A DNA stretch of 64,000 nucleotides from Affinundibacterium nitidum (GCF_014284155.1 NZ_JACOFZ010000001.1:1072545-1136544); one strand, 5' to 3'. Positions 1 to 10,107 are shown, numbered from the stretch's first letter. Notes: a model not told the origin generated them from the sequence alone. Numbers and translations are program-made.

Positions 1-1238
1 CTTTAGGAGCCTTGTTGATCGTGGCCTTAATTGTGAATAGCTTAGTGGCGCGTCTGAAAGATGAAAGCATGACGGCTAAGCGCAATGAGCTTCGAGCGCG
101 ACAGTTACAGTCCTTCGCTATCTCGCTGTCAAACGCAGCATCGATAGAGCAAGCACAGCAGATGACTAAGTTAGCTTTCGAAACCGCATTTTCTTACACA
201 ACCCACTTGCGTTTTCTCGGACAATTGAACGCACATGAAGCGCTACCACAAGTCATCAATGATGGCTTGGAAGCCTGCATCAAGGAACAAAAGATCATAG
301 GTTCAGGCACTGGTCGCTGGAACGAACTTGAGCATTGGTTTGTTCCAATTGGTGAACAGGAAATTTTTGGTGCTGCCTGCATACAGGATGTCGCGCTCGA
401 CGACCATGCGGGTCGAGAGCACGCAGCAGCGCTATGTAGCCTTAGTGCGCAAGGCTTACGACGCTTGCATTTGAGCCAGAAAATCAACCATGCGAATCAA
501 GAGATTGAACGACAACAACTGCAAACCATGTTTTTGTCAGCGATATCGCACGACCTACGTACGCCGCTTGCGGTGGTTCTCGGCGCCGCATCTGCACTGC
601 AAACGCAAGCGGATAAACTCAGCACAGAAGAACAAGCTCGCTTACTCAATAGTATCGTCGACGAGACTAATTACCTCGGCACCATCACCGAAAATACTTT
701 GCAACTGGTTAGACTGAAACAAGCACAGCCGAATCTACGCACCGATTGGGAATCGATGGAAGAAATTGTCGGTTCGGTACTGCAAAGGATAAAACAAAGG
801 CATACCGGTAATCGCATTCGCTATCAAATCGCGACAGACCTCCCATTGATACAAGTCGATGCAGTTTTGATCGCTCAACTGCTCAGCAACTTGATCGACA
901 ATGCGCTAAAGTACAGTGAAGATAAAGTTACACTGAGTGTGGAACTTACCCAGCCTAAGCTATTGCAGATCTGCATCAAAGACTTGGGCCCAGGCATTCC
1001 ACAACAAGAACGTGAAAGTATCTTTGAGGCCTACACGCACTCGCGACAACATGATCAATCCTCACAACGCGGTGCAGGATTAGGTTTGGCGGTATGCCGC
1101 GCCATTGCCCGTGCGCATGGCGGCGACTTAACCGTGAAGGCACGCCAAACAGGCGGTAGCAATTTTGTTGTCAAACTACCCGTCAGCAACACCGAGATGA
1201 GCCATCGCATTTCAGAATTCAATGAGGAAACAAAGTGA
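1..1238 (+). CDS. kdpD: Potassium sensor histidine kinase KdpD, C-terminal part (5' end outside window)
   Basis: The reading frame is already open at base 3, so this is the 3' part of a longer gene cut by the window edge. The visible ~410 residues start in the last membrane segment (ALLIVALIVNSL), continue through a GAF-like region, then the phosphoacceptor box SAISHDLRTP near residue 180, the N box LIDNALKYS and glycine-rich ATP-binding boxes (DLGPGIP, GAGLGLAV). KdpD autophosphorylates under K+ limitation and passes phosphate to KdpE to induce the KdpFABC pump. The stop overlaps the kdpE start by four bases (GTGA), so the two are translationally coupled. kdpFABC is expected upstream, outside the window. 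The identity rests on H-box similarity and the kdpE neighbour. Confidence 0.93.
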   Translation, partial: LGALLIVALIVNSLVARLKDESMTAKRNELRARQLQSFAISLSNAASIEQAQQMTKLAFETAFSYTTHLRFLGQLNAHEALPQVINDGLEACIKEQKIIGSGTGRWNELEHWFVPIGEQEIFGAACIQDVALDDHAGREHAAALCSLSAQGLRRLHLSQKINHANQEIERQQLQTMFLSAISHDLRTPLAVVLGAASALQTQADKLSTEEQARLLNSIVDETNYLGTITENTLQLVRLKQAQPNLRTDWESMEEIVGSVLQRIKQRHTGNRIRYQIATDLPLIQVDAVLIAQLLSNLIDNALKYSEDKVTLSVELTQPKLLQICIKDLGPGIPQQERESIFEAYTHSRQHDQSSQRGAGLGLAVCRAIARAHGGDLTVKARQTGGSNFVVKLPVSNTEMSHRISEFNEETK

Positions 1239-1918
1239 TTCGTGTTTTAGTCGTAGAGGACGATAAAGAGATTCGGGCTTTGGTGAAAAGCAGCCTTGAA
1301 GTCGAAGGCTTTGAAGTTCTCACTGCGGTGTCGATCGCCGAGGCGCAACGAATACTCAACCATGCGAAACCCGACTTACTCATTCTCGACCTCGGTCTGC
1401 CCGATGGTGACGGTGCTGAGTTAGTACACAGTGTTCGTAAAGAACAGAATTTACCCATCATTATCATTTCGGCGCGTGACCAAGAAGCACAGAAAATTCG
1501 CCTTTTAGATGCAGGAGCAGACGACTATTTGAGCAAACCCTTTGGCGTACAAGAGTTATTGGCACGAATTCGTGTCGCTTTACGTCATCGTGGAACCGTG
1601 ATTGGTGTGGCGCAAACCCTGCTGGAGGTAGATCAACTCAAGATTGACCTCAGTGCACACCGCATCACACTCAAAGGGCAGGAGCTCCACTTAACACCCA
1701 CGGAATATAATCTCATGGCACGTTTGGTCCGCAGTGCGGGCAAAGTAGTCACGCATCGTCAATTATTGGTCGATGTCTGGGGCGAAGAATTTATCGACCA
1801 CACCCATTACTTACGTCTGTATATGGGTCAATTGCGGGCCAAAATTGAAGATCAACCTGCCGAACCACGCTACTTATTGACCGAAACAGGCGTCGGCTAT
1901 CGTCTGGTGACTGAATAG
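1235..1918 (+). CDS. kdpE: Response regulator KdpE, OmpR family
   Basis: A 227-residue cytoplasmic regulator of normal family length. The receiver domain has the acidic pocket VEDD (residues 7-10), phosphoacceptor Asp52 in LLILDLGLPD and Lys101 in DDYLSKPFG. A C-terminal winged helix follows (LTPTEYNLMARL, then the THYLRLYMGQLRAKIE recognition region). It starts with GTG overlapping the kdpD stop, behind a GAGGAAA ribosome site at 1224-1230. It activates kdpFABC transcription when phosphorylated by KdpD. OmpR-family membership is certain; the KdpE assignment follows from the partner and from the sequence. Confidence 0.93.
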   Translation: MIRVLVVEDDKEIRALVKSSLEVEGFEVLTAVSIAEAQRILNHAKPDLLILDLGLPDGDGAELVHSVRKEQNLPIIIISARDQEAQKIRLLDAGADDYLSKPFGVQELLARIRVALRHRGTVIGVAQTLLEVDQLKIDLSAHRITLKGQELHLTPTEYNLMARLVRSAGKVVTHRQLLVDVWGEEFIDHTHYLRLYMGQLRAKIEDQPAEPRYLLTETGVGYRLVTE

Positions 1919-2024
1919 CTTTGTGAGGAAGAATCGAGGCTCGTTCAAGATTTGGGCCTTCCATATGCTTTCCTAATACGCGCTTGTTTATAGTTTGGGC
2001 TCGTTGACTTTGATTGAAAAGATT

Positions 2025-3902
2025 ATGAGCACAGATTCACAACGCGAAAGCGTCGCCGCCCTGACCTTGGGCGCACTTGGTGTTGTCTACGGTGACATCG
2101 GCACCAGTCCTTTGTACACCATGAAGGAAATTTTTAGCCCTGCCACAGGCGTACCGCTCGATAACGCGCATCTTATTGGCGCGGTATCTGTCATTTTTTG
2201 GGGCTTGATGATGGTGGTCACACTCAAATATGTGATGCTTATCTTACGCGCAGACAACCGCGGTGAAGGTGGCATTATGGCCTTGACTGCCCTAGCTGCC
2301 AAAGCCGCTGGCACTACCCACGGCAAACGCATCGCCTTATTGTTGACGGGTGTATTAGGTGCCGCTTTATTCTATGGTGATAGTGTCATCACACCGGCGA
2401 TGTCGGTATTAAGTGCGGTCGAGGGGTTAGAAGTGATCTCTCCGAATTTCAAACCGTACATTCTTCCTATCTCCATCGGCATCTTGATTGCCCTCTTTGC
2501 AGTGCAAAAGCATGGCACCTCGGTCGTTGGCAAAATGTTTGGGCCTATCATTGTCATTTGGTTTGGTGTGCTGGGCTTTACTGGCGTCATTGAAATCGCT
2601 AAACAACCAGCAATTTTAGCTGCACTCAACCCACTCAATGCCATCGTTTTCTTGCATGCCCAAGGTGGACATGTATTCGTCGTCATCGGTGCCATTGTGC
2701 TGGCATTCACGGGTGCAGAAGCCTTGTATGCCGACATGGGCCACTTTGGTAAACAACCAATACGTTTAGCGTGGACTGGCATGGTCATGCCTGCGTTAGC
2801 TTTAAATTACATGGGACAAGGTGCTTTGCTCATGCGTGACGCTTCTGCTCTCGACAACCCTTTCTTCCATTTATTTCCGAATGAATTGATGGTACCCGCC
2901 GTGATTTTGGCGACCGTTGCAACGATTATCGCTTCACAAGCTGTGATTTCAGGCGCGTATTCGATGACGAAGCAAGCGATGCAGTTAGGCTTATTGCCTC
3001 GTATGCAAGTGCATTTCACCTCCGTTAAAGAAGTAGGCCAAATCTATATCCCTAGTGTGAATTGGATGCTACTCGTTGGTGTTTTACTGGCGGTATTGGG
3101 TTTTGGTAGTTCTTCTGCTATGGCTGGCGCCTACGGTATTGCAGTCACAGTAACGATGTTAATCACCACACTTCTCACCTTTTTCGTCGTGCGCCATGGT
3201 TGGAAGTATCCCTTGCCACTGGCAATTGGTGCGACTAGTGTATTCTTGGTTTTCGACGCACTGTTGGTTGTGTCCTGCTCATTCAAAATATTCGAAGGCG
3301 GCTGGTTCCCTCTCGCACTCGGCGCAACCATTTTTATGATCATGGCAACCTGGCGTCGTGGTCGCGAACTCTTGATCAACCACATCCGTCAAGATGATCC
3401 GGAACTTCTACCATTCATTACTGCATTATCAGGCGATAGTATGCATCGTGCCGCACGCACTGCGGTCTATGCAGTCGCAAACCCAGACACGGTGCCGCAA
3501 GCGCTGATGCACAACCTCAAACATAACCAAGTTTTACACGAACGCAATGTGATTTTGACCGTGGTGTTCCATGATGTGCCTTGGATTCCGTTTGAAGAAC
3601 GATTGCAAGTGACGCCGCTAGTTGCAGGTTTCTGGCGCGTGACGATCAATTATGGCTTTAAGAATACACCCGATATTCCGAAAGCACTCGGTATGTGCCA
3701 CACCCAAGGCTTAGATATCAACCTATTTGAAACATCGTATTTCTTGAGCCGAGAAATTGTGGTACCGACCAAAGGTACAGGCATGGCGCATTGGCGTGAG
3801 CTGCTGTTTGCGTTGATGTCGCGTAACTCACGTAGCGTGGCAGATTTCTTCCACTTACCGAATAACTGCGTCATCGAGCTCGGTACCAGGGTACAAATTT
3901 AA
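2025..3902 (+). CDS. kup: Low-affinity potassium transporter Kup
   Basis: A 625-residue inner-membrane K+ uptake protein (K+:H+ symport, KUP/HAK family). The N-terminal signature [14 protein letters not shown] is at residues 19-32. About twelve hydrophobic segments follow up to residue ~430, then a soluble C-terminal domain. The ATG at 2025 (MSTDSQ) is chosen because the Escherichia coli protein starts MSTDNK; an in-frame TTG at 1995 would add ten poorly supported residues. No strong Shine-Dalgarno sequence is visible. Sitting directly after kdpDE, it makes a potassium locus that pairs the regulated high-affinity system with the constitutive transporter. Confidence 0.95.
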   Translation: MSTDSQRESVAALTLGALGVVYGDIGTSPLYTMKEIFSPATGVPLDNAHLIGAVSVIFWGLMMVVTLKYVMLILRADNRGEGGIMALTALAAKAAGTTHGKRIALLLTGVLGAALFYGDSVITPAMSVLSAVEGLEVISPNFKPYILPISIGILIALFAVQKHGTSVVGKMFGPIIVIWFGVLGFTGVIEIAKQPAILAALNPLNAIVFLHAQGGHVFVVIGAIVLAFTGAEALYADMGHFGKQPIRLAWTGMVMPALALNYMGQGALLMRDASALDNPFFHLFPNELMVPAVILATVATIIASQAVISGAYSMTKQAMQLGLLPRMQVHFTSVKEVGQIYIPSVNWMLLVGVLLAVLGFGSSSAMAGAYGIAVTVTMLITTLLTFFVVRHGWKYPLPLAIGATSVFLVFDALLVVSCSFKIFEGGWFPLALGATIFMIMATWRRGRELLINHIRQDDPELLPFITALSGDSMHRAARTAVYAVANPDTVPQALMHNLKHNQVLHERNVILTVVFHDVPWIPFEERLQVTPLVAGFWRVTINYGFKNTPDIPKALGMCHTQGLDINLFETSYFLSREIVVPTKGTGMAHWRELLFALMSRNSRSVADFFHLPNNCVIELGTRVQI

Positions 3903-3911
3903 GAGGAAGAA

Positions 3912-3948
3912 TGGGGTGGCATCGTGACGTAAGGTCTTTGCTACCCCA
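3912..3948. terminator. Weak hairpin between convergent kup and HD-GYP gene
   Basis: TGGGGTGGC (3912-3920) pairs with GCTACCCCA (3940-3948) with one mismatch across a 19-base loop, followed on the plus strand by ATTTT. The right arm overlaps the end of the minus-strand gene. It may terminate kup; the long loop makes this uncertain. Confidence 0.3.
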
Positions 3949-5317
3949 ATTTTGCAATGGCTAGTTTCAAGGCTTCAAAACAACGCACATCGATCGCCGT
4001 GTGCAAATTCTCCGCCATCATTTCTAAAGTCTTAGGAATCGGAATCGCACCACGATACGGGCGTTCTGCCGTAATCGCGTCAAAAATATCTGCGGTGGTA
4101 ATGATGCGTGTTTCCAGCGAAATTTCATCGCCCTTCAAACCGCGTGGATAACCAGTACCATCAAGCTTCTCATGGTGTGCAGCCGCGACTTTGGCTAACT
4201 CTGAAAAAGCGTTGACGCGAGACAAAATGGTTTCGGTGTATGCCGCGTGCATCTTCACTTCTTCCCATTCCGAAATGTCGAGCTTACCTGCCTTATCGAG
4301 CACGCTATTACTTACGCCCAGCTTCCCTACGTCATGCAACAAGGCACCCCGTTTTAGCCAACGTCTGCGCTCCATTGGCAGATCTAATGCTTCGGCAATC
4401 ATGTCGGTGTAGAGAGCAACACGTTCACTATGGCCGCTGGTGTATGGGCTCTTGGAATCAACCACTTGTCCGAAAGCTGCCGCAATGTCATCGAGATAAT
4501 CATCATCGAGCGGCACCACATGACCGCTTGGCTCTAAATTAAGAACTTCTTGCGTGACTTCATCCGACGCTAAGATACGCCAAAACTCATGCTTTTGCGC
4601 CACTCGTTCAAACGCTTCGACCAAGACAGGATCAAACCATTGCTGAGTACGAGACCGAATTTCTTCGATTGCCGCACCGGGGCCATCGGCCGTATGAAAG
4701 ACGTCGATCACCTGCGACAACAGAGCAATGCGCGAAAACACAGGAATAGCATCGCCACGCAAACCGTCTGGGCGACCTTGACCATTGTAGTGCTCGTCAA
4801 GATGATAAATACCACGAGCCACTTCTTCATCAAAGCGTAACAACCGGGCAATTTCAGCACCGCGTTGACAGCGCGTTGCAATCAACTCCTGCGCAATATT
4901 GCGACCATCGCGCAAGATCGTCAGCACGCTGCGGAAGCGTTCCGACAAACCCGCTTTTAAACCGGTGTGTTTCAAAACAAAATGTAAGACCTGAGGCAAG
5001 CTATCGCCAACTGTTTTGAAATCGCGTTTGAAATGTAAGTCATCAGTGAGATACAGCTCGCAAATACGCGCAGCGTTGCTGCTACAACCGAGATCTTTCA
5101 AGAGCAGGGTGTAGTACAAATCCCATAACTGGTTTTCAGGAAGCTGTAACTCGCGACCGATATGCATACCGATCCAACAACAACGAATACAATGCCCTGC
5201 GGGCTGTCCTTCGGTGATATCTAAAGCATGGCTCAAGGCACTGATCAATTCAGACAAGCGCAACTCATGGGAGCCTGTGGGAACATGAAATAAGGAAGAA
5301 CCAGGTTCTCTAAACAT
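3941..5317 (-). CDS. HD-GYP domain protein, probable cyclic-di-GMP phosphodiesterase
   Basis: A 458-residue cytoplasmic protein. The C-terminal HD-GYP domain is intact: HDVGKLG near residue 325 and HHEKLDGTGYP near residue 375, the metal-binding and GYP signatures of enzymes that hydrolyse c-di-GMP. The first half looks like a degenerate copy of the same fold (HYNGQGRPDG near residue 200 replaces HHE..DGTGYP, and HCIRCC replaces the HD). No receiver or transmembrane segment is seen. The ATG at 5317 has GAGAG nine bases upstream; a TTG at 5344 in frame is less likely. It is convergent with kup and monocistronic. Confidence 0.85.
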   Translation of the reverse strand: MFREPGSSLFHVPTGSHELRLSELISALSHALDITEGQPAGHCIRCCWIGMHIGRELQLPENQLWDLYYTLLLKDLGCSSNAARICELYLTDDLHFKRDFKTVGDSLPQVLHFVLKHTGLKAGLSERFRSVLTILRDGRNIAQELIATRCQRGAEIARLLRFDEEVARGIYHLDEHYNGQGRPDGLRGDAIPVFSRIALLSQVIDVFHTADGPGAAIEEIRSRTQQWFDPVLVEAFERVAQKHEFWRILASDEVTQEVLNLEPSGHVVPLDDDYLDDIAAAFGQVVDSKSPYTSGHSERVALYTDMIAEALDLPMERRRWLKRGALLHDVGKLGVSNSVLDKAGKLDISEWEEVKMHAAYTETILSRVNAFSELAKVAAAHHEKLDGTGYPRGLKGDEISLETRIITTADIFDAITAERPYRGAIPIPKTLEMMAENLHTAIDVRCFEALKLAIAKLG

Positions 5318-5406
5318 GTATTTACTCTCTGAACTTGAATTCAATCAAGAGGATGCACGAAAAGCGAGAGCGCTTATCGCTGCATGTCCTTAGCATACCG
5401 CATTTC

Positions 5407-5443
5407 AAAAAAAATGGCTGAGAAGAAATGTCTCTTCCCAGCC
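5407..5443 (-). terminator. Rho-independent terminator of the propeller lipoprotein gene
   Basis: On the minus strand GGCTGGGAAGA (5433-5443) pairs with TCTTCTCAGCC (5416-5426) through one G-T pair and a short loop, followed by A and eight Ts (5407-5414). It lies 35 bases beyond the stop at 5478. Confidence 0.8.
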
Positions 5444-5477
5444 AAATTCAAGCGGTGTTCAACCATTAAACCAGAGC

Positions 5478-7136
5478 TTACTTCCCTACTGCGAACAAAA
5501 CAGCGTTATTAATTGCATAAACTTTACCGTCAGGACCGATCGCGGTCGGCGTATAGGATTCGCCTAGCCCACTAGTTAATCGAATCTTCTCGGTGAGTTT
5601 GTTGGTCGTGAGATCCCAACGATAGAGATTGCCATCTTCACTATTCACAATCACCGATTTGGTAAAAGGGTCGACCGCCGCGGTATTGACGCACCATTCA
5701 ATAAAGCCGCCTGGCACTGCTGGATCTGGCGTTGGTCCAAGCATGGTCAACACTTCTTTCATCGATTTGATCGGTGAAATCTTGTCATCAGCCTCGGTAT
5801 TGGGATCGATGATGGCGATTTGATTGGAGCCATCGCCGGAGCCTGCTCTTTCGTAATTATTGTATTTAACCATCAACAAATACTTCGAAGTTCCGGTATA
5901 TGACGGAATCAAGTTTGCCGGGACAATCGATGGCGTGTCATCCCAACCAAATGAACCGGGAATTTTAGTCTGGGAGAGATCCGCGTTGAAATGCAACAAC
6001 CATCCGCGAGCATTATGCGAACCATAAGTTTTCTCCAGTACCCCGATATACACATCGTCATCGGGGCCGACTAAAGGTGATGCAGTGCTATCGTCAGAAA
6101 CATTGGCAGGTCCTTTTTCGAATGGATCGATTAATTGCACGCTACTCTTGAGTGCCAGGCTTGCGCTATCTAGAGCCAACAAATAACCTGTTTGTCGAGT
6201 GTTAGCCAAGAAGTTATTGTTGGTGACGACGTAAATTGTTTTTTGATCACGCGAAACAGCGATCGAAGAATTGGTCGCGGCCTTGGAAATATTTGAATTA
6301 CCAGTGATCTTTGCAGTTGACACCCAGCTGCCTTTGCCATCCGCGCCAATACGGGCAACACCGCTAATCAAGCCAGCCGGATTCTCCGGCGTGGCAGTAA
6401 ATCCAAAGTAAATATTATTGTTTGCATCTGCCGTGATAGGCGTATTAATGATGATCGCTGCATCAAGCGCCACCTTGTTTGCGGTGTAGTTCGTATCACC
6501 ATAAAAGACCAAAGATTTTAAGGTGCCATTTTTATCGTCGGCATCATCACGATACAAAACTTTGCCGCCAGCACCCGCCGCATAAACGCGATTGTTCGGT
6601 GCGATCGTAACGTTATAGGTCGGTGTCCAACGATGACTGGGCATAATATAGTCGGTAGTCTCTGACCAAATCAAATCTCCCGTATTCCCATTGCGCGCCT
6701 CAAACCTGTAACTCAAACCTGCAGCAGTTTTCACAGGCAAGATCACCGTGTTTTTGGCGGTTATCACCGGAGAGCCATAATGCACCAGTAAATAACCTTG
6801 GGTTGAATATTGTGGTGCTAAATCCACCGGCGCTTGCCAAGCAATTTTGCCGAAACTCTGTGTGGCAACCGCTGACAAGGCTTCATGTTGGGCATTTCCA
6901 CCATAGCTTAACCACGGAGGTCCGACAACAGCCGTATTTCCCGTACCTGTTCCGGTTGTACCTCCTGGCGTCGTACCACCTGTATTGCCGTTATTATTGC
7001 TCGATGAAGTACTCGTCCCGCCAGAACCACCGCAAGCAACAACAATCGCAGCCGCTAAGACTGCACTCATACCAGTTCCAAATACTCGCACTTTTCTGGA
7101 CTTAGATGCTGCTTTCAAAAATTGGAAATAACTCAT
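5478..7136 (-). CDS. Predicted lipoprotein with PQQ-type beta-propeller
   Basis: A 552-residue envelope protein. The N-terminus has a basic stretch, a hydrophobic core and the lipobox-like VVAC near residue 35, followed by a Gly/Ser/Thr/Asn-rich linker to residue ~75. The rest consists of repeated strands of the pattern 'GRVYAAGAGGKVLYR', 'NNNIYFGF', 'GKVYAINN', typical of PQQ-like/outer-membrane quinoprotein-like propellers. No cofactor or active-site residues are recognised, so it is probably a structural or binding protein. It is divergent from the haem propeller gene at 7393. The start codon abuts three 13-bp repeats (7137-7175). Confidence 0.75.
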   Translation of the reverse strand: MSYFQFLKAASKSRKVRVFGTGMSAVLAAAIVVACGGSGGTSTSSSNNNGNTGGTTPGGTTGTGTGNTAVVGPPWLSYGGNAQHEALSAVATQSFGKIAWQAPVDLAPQYSTQGYLLVHYGSPVITAKNTVILPVKTAAGLSYRFEARNGNTGDLIWSETTDYIMPSHRWTPTYNVTIAPNNRVYAAGAGGKVLYRDDADDKNGTLKSLVFYGDTNYTANKVALDAAIIINTPITADANNNIYFGFTATPENPAGLISGVARIGADGKGSWVSTAKITGNSNISKAATNSSIAVSRDQKTIYVVTNNNFLANTRQTGYLLALDSASLALKSSVQLIDPFEKGPANVSDDSTASPLVGPDDDVYIGVLEKTYGSHNARGWLLHFNADLSQTKIPGSFGWDDTPSIVPANLIPSYTGTSKYLLMVKYNNYERAGSGDGSNQIAIIDPNTEADDKISPIKSMKEVLTMLGPTPDPAVPGGFIEWCVNTAAVDPFTKSVIVNSEDGNLYRWDLTTNKLTEKIRLTSGLGESYTPTAIGPDGKVYAINNAVLFAVGK

Positions 7137-7175
7137 TTTTTCGTCTCAGTTTTTCGTCTCAGTTTTTCGTCTCAA
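7137..7175. repeat. Three tandem 13-bp repeats abutting a start codon
   Basis: TTTTTCGTCTCAG occurs at 7137-7149 and 7150-7162, and TTTTTCGTCTCAA at 7163-7175. On the minus strand each unit reads (C/T)TGAGACGAAAAA, and the last ends right at the ATG of the lipoprotein gene, so the repeats form its ribosome-binding region (GAGACG as a weak Shine-Dalgarno). Confidence 0.95.
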
Positions 7176-7392
7176 TTTTAACTAGTGTCATGCGAATCAA
7201 GTGATGCGCTGCAATAAAATCTCTCACATCCATCAATCACATTCACGCTCGCTTAAGATTGACCTAATTTGGTGAAAATTTCAAGTAAGATATCCCACCA
7301 CGACGGGGTTTGATCCCCGAATGCAGCATGAAGCCTTCATGCAACCTTATCAGGCTTTATTTTGTTGCATTACTCAACAATCAGAAATTAAC

Positions 7393-9795
7393 ATGCGCTA
7401 CCTATCCTTGTTCTTGATTTACGTGCTGCTTTGCACCAGTACAGCTTGCCGCCCACAGCAGGAACAAACCAATCTCATCGAGTACTTTACCGTTTCCAGC
7501 AAGTATGTCGGCGAAGGAGAAGAGCTCACCATTCGCTGGAAAACTCAAGCAGCGAAGCAGGTTTGGCTGAACGATACTTCCGTCAATTCCGAAGCAGAGT
7601 TAAAACGCCAGATGCGAAGTGATGGCATGTTCACATTACGTGTGGTCGATAGCAAGGGTCGCACCGCACAAGCGGAACAGTACGTGAAAGTTGTTAAGAC
7701 TCAGTTAAATACTGGTGACTTTCCGCTTCTATTTGTAACCCAAGTGCCCCCCGAACATGACAACAATACGCGTTTCTCGGCATTCGCCAATCACTTAACA
7801 ACACCTGCCCATGTACCACGCGGCGGCGATTTGATCATCCGCTACCCCAATGGCAACGTGCGAAATCTCACCCACGAAGCGGGCTACGGCAACGAGGGAG
7901 TTCAAGGAGATAAATCGATCGCCGTTCGAGAACCTAGCGTGCATTGGTCTGGCGAAAAAGCGATCTTCAGCATGTTACTCGGCTCGCCTAAACAAGGGCA
8001 AGCAATTGATCAACAACGCTGGCAACTATACGAAGTGACGGGGCTTGGTAAAACACAAAAGGCGGAGATCAAGCCTGTACCAAATCAAGATAAGCGCTTT
8101 AACAACCTATCGCCCATTTACGATGCCGACGACAATATTATTTTCACTTCAGACCGTCCACGTAACGGCGCCACGCATCTCTATCCGCAGCTTGATGAAT
8201 ACGAAGCTACTCCCAGCACTTCGGGCATCTGGAAGCTAGATCCAAAAAATGGCAAGTTACAAATACTCAGTCATACGCCCAGTGGCGCCTTCCAACCTTT
8301 GATCGATCGCTTCGGGCGCGTCATTTTTACGCGCTGGGACCATTTACAGCAAGATCAACTGGCAGATCGAGATCGTGATGCAAACCGCAACGGCGTGCAG
8401 CTACCGTTCCGGTCATTTAACTACAGTAGTGAAGACGGAAATGCACGCGATTTAGGTCATCGTGATGAACAGTTTCCCGAATCTCGGGTTGGCAGTCAAA
8501 GTCGATACGGTTATGTGAATCCTTATCGCAATAACTTTTTTGGCGTTTGGCAAATTGATCAAGACGGTGGAAATGAAGAAACCATCAATCATCTAGGACT
8601 ACATGAAGTGAGCTTCGGTGCGATGTTAGCTAGCTTCAACGACGACCCAGCATTAGGTCGCAAGAATCAAACATCGTTCCATACAAATCAATTAAGCATT
8701 AAACGCGAAGGCGGACTATTTCAAATCCGTGAAAACCCCCTACAAGCTGGCGAATATTTTGCGGTCAAAGCGCGTGAATCGGCTTCGTTCGCCACCGATA
8801 GTATCGTCAAATTTAGAGCTGCACCAAGCGACAATCCGGAGCGCATAGCGATTCTTGCAGTGACACCGATTGCCAGCAATGACAGTCTCAAAGAAGGCCG
8901 CATGCGCAATCCACTTCCGCTTTCCAATGGCCAACTCATTGCATCTCATAGCTCGGATCAACTTCCGCCTGAGGCTGGACAACGCTTAAAGAATCTAAGG
9001 CTGCGTTTGTTGCGTGTTGATCAGGGCGATGGTCTGTATCATCCCGACAAATTCCTCAGTCCTGGTTTCCACAAAAAATTAAGCTGGTGGAATGGTAAAG
9101 AAATCGTGCAATTCAAGGGTGAACTATGGGAGACCGAAGCGGTGGAAGTACGTCCACGCCCACGTGTTCACAGCATCCGCAGTACTTTAGAACTGCCCGA
9201 GAAACAGATTTTTGAGGAAGAGAAAGTTAAAGAAGATGAACTCATTTCTTGGCTCACCGAAAACAAACTCGCATTGATCATCACGCGCGATCAAACCAGC
9301 CGCGACCGCGCTGATCTGCAACAACCGTTTAACCTCAAGGTGACAGGCGGAAAACAAACAATTTCAATGACCCAAGCTTCAGCAAAAGTTTACGACATCA
9401 GCCATTTCCAAATTGTTCAAGCGGAACAAGTACGGGCCTATGCAGATCGGCCAGGCCGACGCCATTTAGCCCAGCCTATCCAAGATTTTTCCAGTATAAA
9501 CATCAGCTCAGACCAAGTGAAAAGTAGTGTGATCATCGCTAAGGACGGCTCGACGGCGGCTTTCGTCCCCGCCGAACGTGCCTTGAGTTGGCAAACGACC
9601 GATGCACAAGGCACTCCCATCGTCCGCGAGAGAAACTGGGTCAGCTTCAAAGCCGGGGAAATTCGTACTTGCGCGGCCTGCCACGGCATCAATACGAAAA
9701 ATCAAGCAGATATGGCGCCACCTATCAATAAACCTGAGGCGTTACGCGAACTCCTACAGAAATGGAAGAAAAGCTTTAAAACAAGCCAAAAGTAG
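7393..9795 (+). CDS. Secreted beta-propeller protein with C-terminal c-type haem motif (HzsA-like)
   Basis: About 800 residues. The ATG at 7393 gives a clean export signal, MRYLSLFLIYVLLCTSTAC, whose STAC may be a lipobox; an in-frame ATG at 7321 would bury the signal. Next come an immunoglobulin-like N-terminal domain (residues ~20-100), TolB/PD40-type propeller blades (for example 'IIFTSDRP', 'GRVIFTRWDH') and, about 35 residues before the end, CAACH, a single CxxCH haem c attachment site followed by a Met-containing 'DMAPP' that could supply the distal ligand. The layout resembles proteins annotated as hydrazine-synthase alpha-subunit-like in non-anammox bacteria; that name reflects fold only. 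The substrate is unknown. Confidence 0.7.
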   Translation: MRYLSLFLIYVLLCTSTACRPQQEQTNLIEYFTVSSKYVGEGEELTIRWKTQAAKQVWLNDTSVNSEAELKRQMRSDGMFTLRVVDSKGRTAQAEQYVKVVKTQLNTGDFPLLFVTQVPPEHDNNTRFSAFANHLTTPAHVPRGGDLIIRYPNGNVRNLTHEAGYGNEGVQGDKSIAVREPSVHWSGEKAIFSMLLGSPKQGQAIDQQRWQLYEVTGLGKTQKAEIKPVPNQDKRFNNLSPIYDADDNIIFTSDRPRNGATHLYPQLDEYEATPSTSGIWKLDPKNGKLQILSHTPSGAFQPLIDRFGRVIFTRWDHLQQDQLADRDRDANRNGVQLPFRSFNYSSEDGNARDLGHRDEQFPESRVGSQSRYGYVNPYRNNFFGVWQIDQDGGNEETINHLGLHEVSFGAMLASFNDDPALGRKNQTSFHTNQLSIKREGGLFQIRENPLQAGEYFAVKARESASFATDSIVKFRAAPSDNPERIAILAVTPIASNDSLKEGRMRNPLPLSNGQLIASHSSDQLPPEAGQRLKNLRLRLLRVDQGDGLYHPDKFLSPGFHKKLSWWNGKEIVQFKGELWETEAVEVRPRPRVHSIRSTLELPEKQIFEEEKVKEDELISWLTENKLALIITRDQTSRDRADLQQPFNLKVTGGKQTISMTQASAKVYDISHFQIVQAEQVRAYADRPGRRHLAQPIQDFSSINISSDQVKSSVIIAKDGSTAAFVPAERALSWQTTDAQGTPIVRERNWVSFKAGEIRTCAACHGINTKNQADMAPPINKPEALRELLQKWKKSFKTSQK

Positions 9796-10107
9796 ACAAC
9801 TCCACTCATTTTCAACACAAATTACTGCAATTACTCTGATTCCAAATGCAAAGCCGAGTACAACATGAACTAGACCGTATTTTGCGCCGCAAAAACGGCC
9901 ATTTATAGAGTGAAAAGCCTTTATAATCAAAGGTTTTTGCCAATAGTACTTTCATTAGCGACGATTAGCCCCCAATTAAGCGCTATCTGCAGAGCTAAAG
10001 AACACTCAAAAAAATGGTAAAAGACGCAAGTTTAAACAACGCAAATGTTGATCGGCGCTACGCTTTTCCAGCGAACGCCCATTTAATTTTATAAAGAACA
10101 ACATGGT
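9796..10107 (+). other. Gene-free stretch upstream of ribF with two weak dyads
   Basis: Two structures are visible: an AT-rich hairpin AAAAGCCTTT/AAAGGTTTTT at 9913-9938 that could be a weak terminator for the haem propeller gene, and a near-perfect dyad centred on TTTTGCGCCGCAAAA at 9875-9898 with almost no loop, more like a protein-binding site than an RNA hairpin. No FMN riboswitch signature was found before ribF, and no credible small ORF. Confidence 0.4.

Noticed and set aside
9875-9898. FMN riboswitch upstream of ribF
   Set aside because: The conserved RFN-element segments are absent; only short dyads are present.
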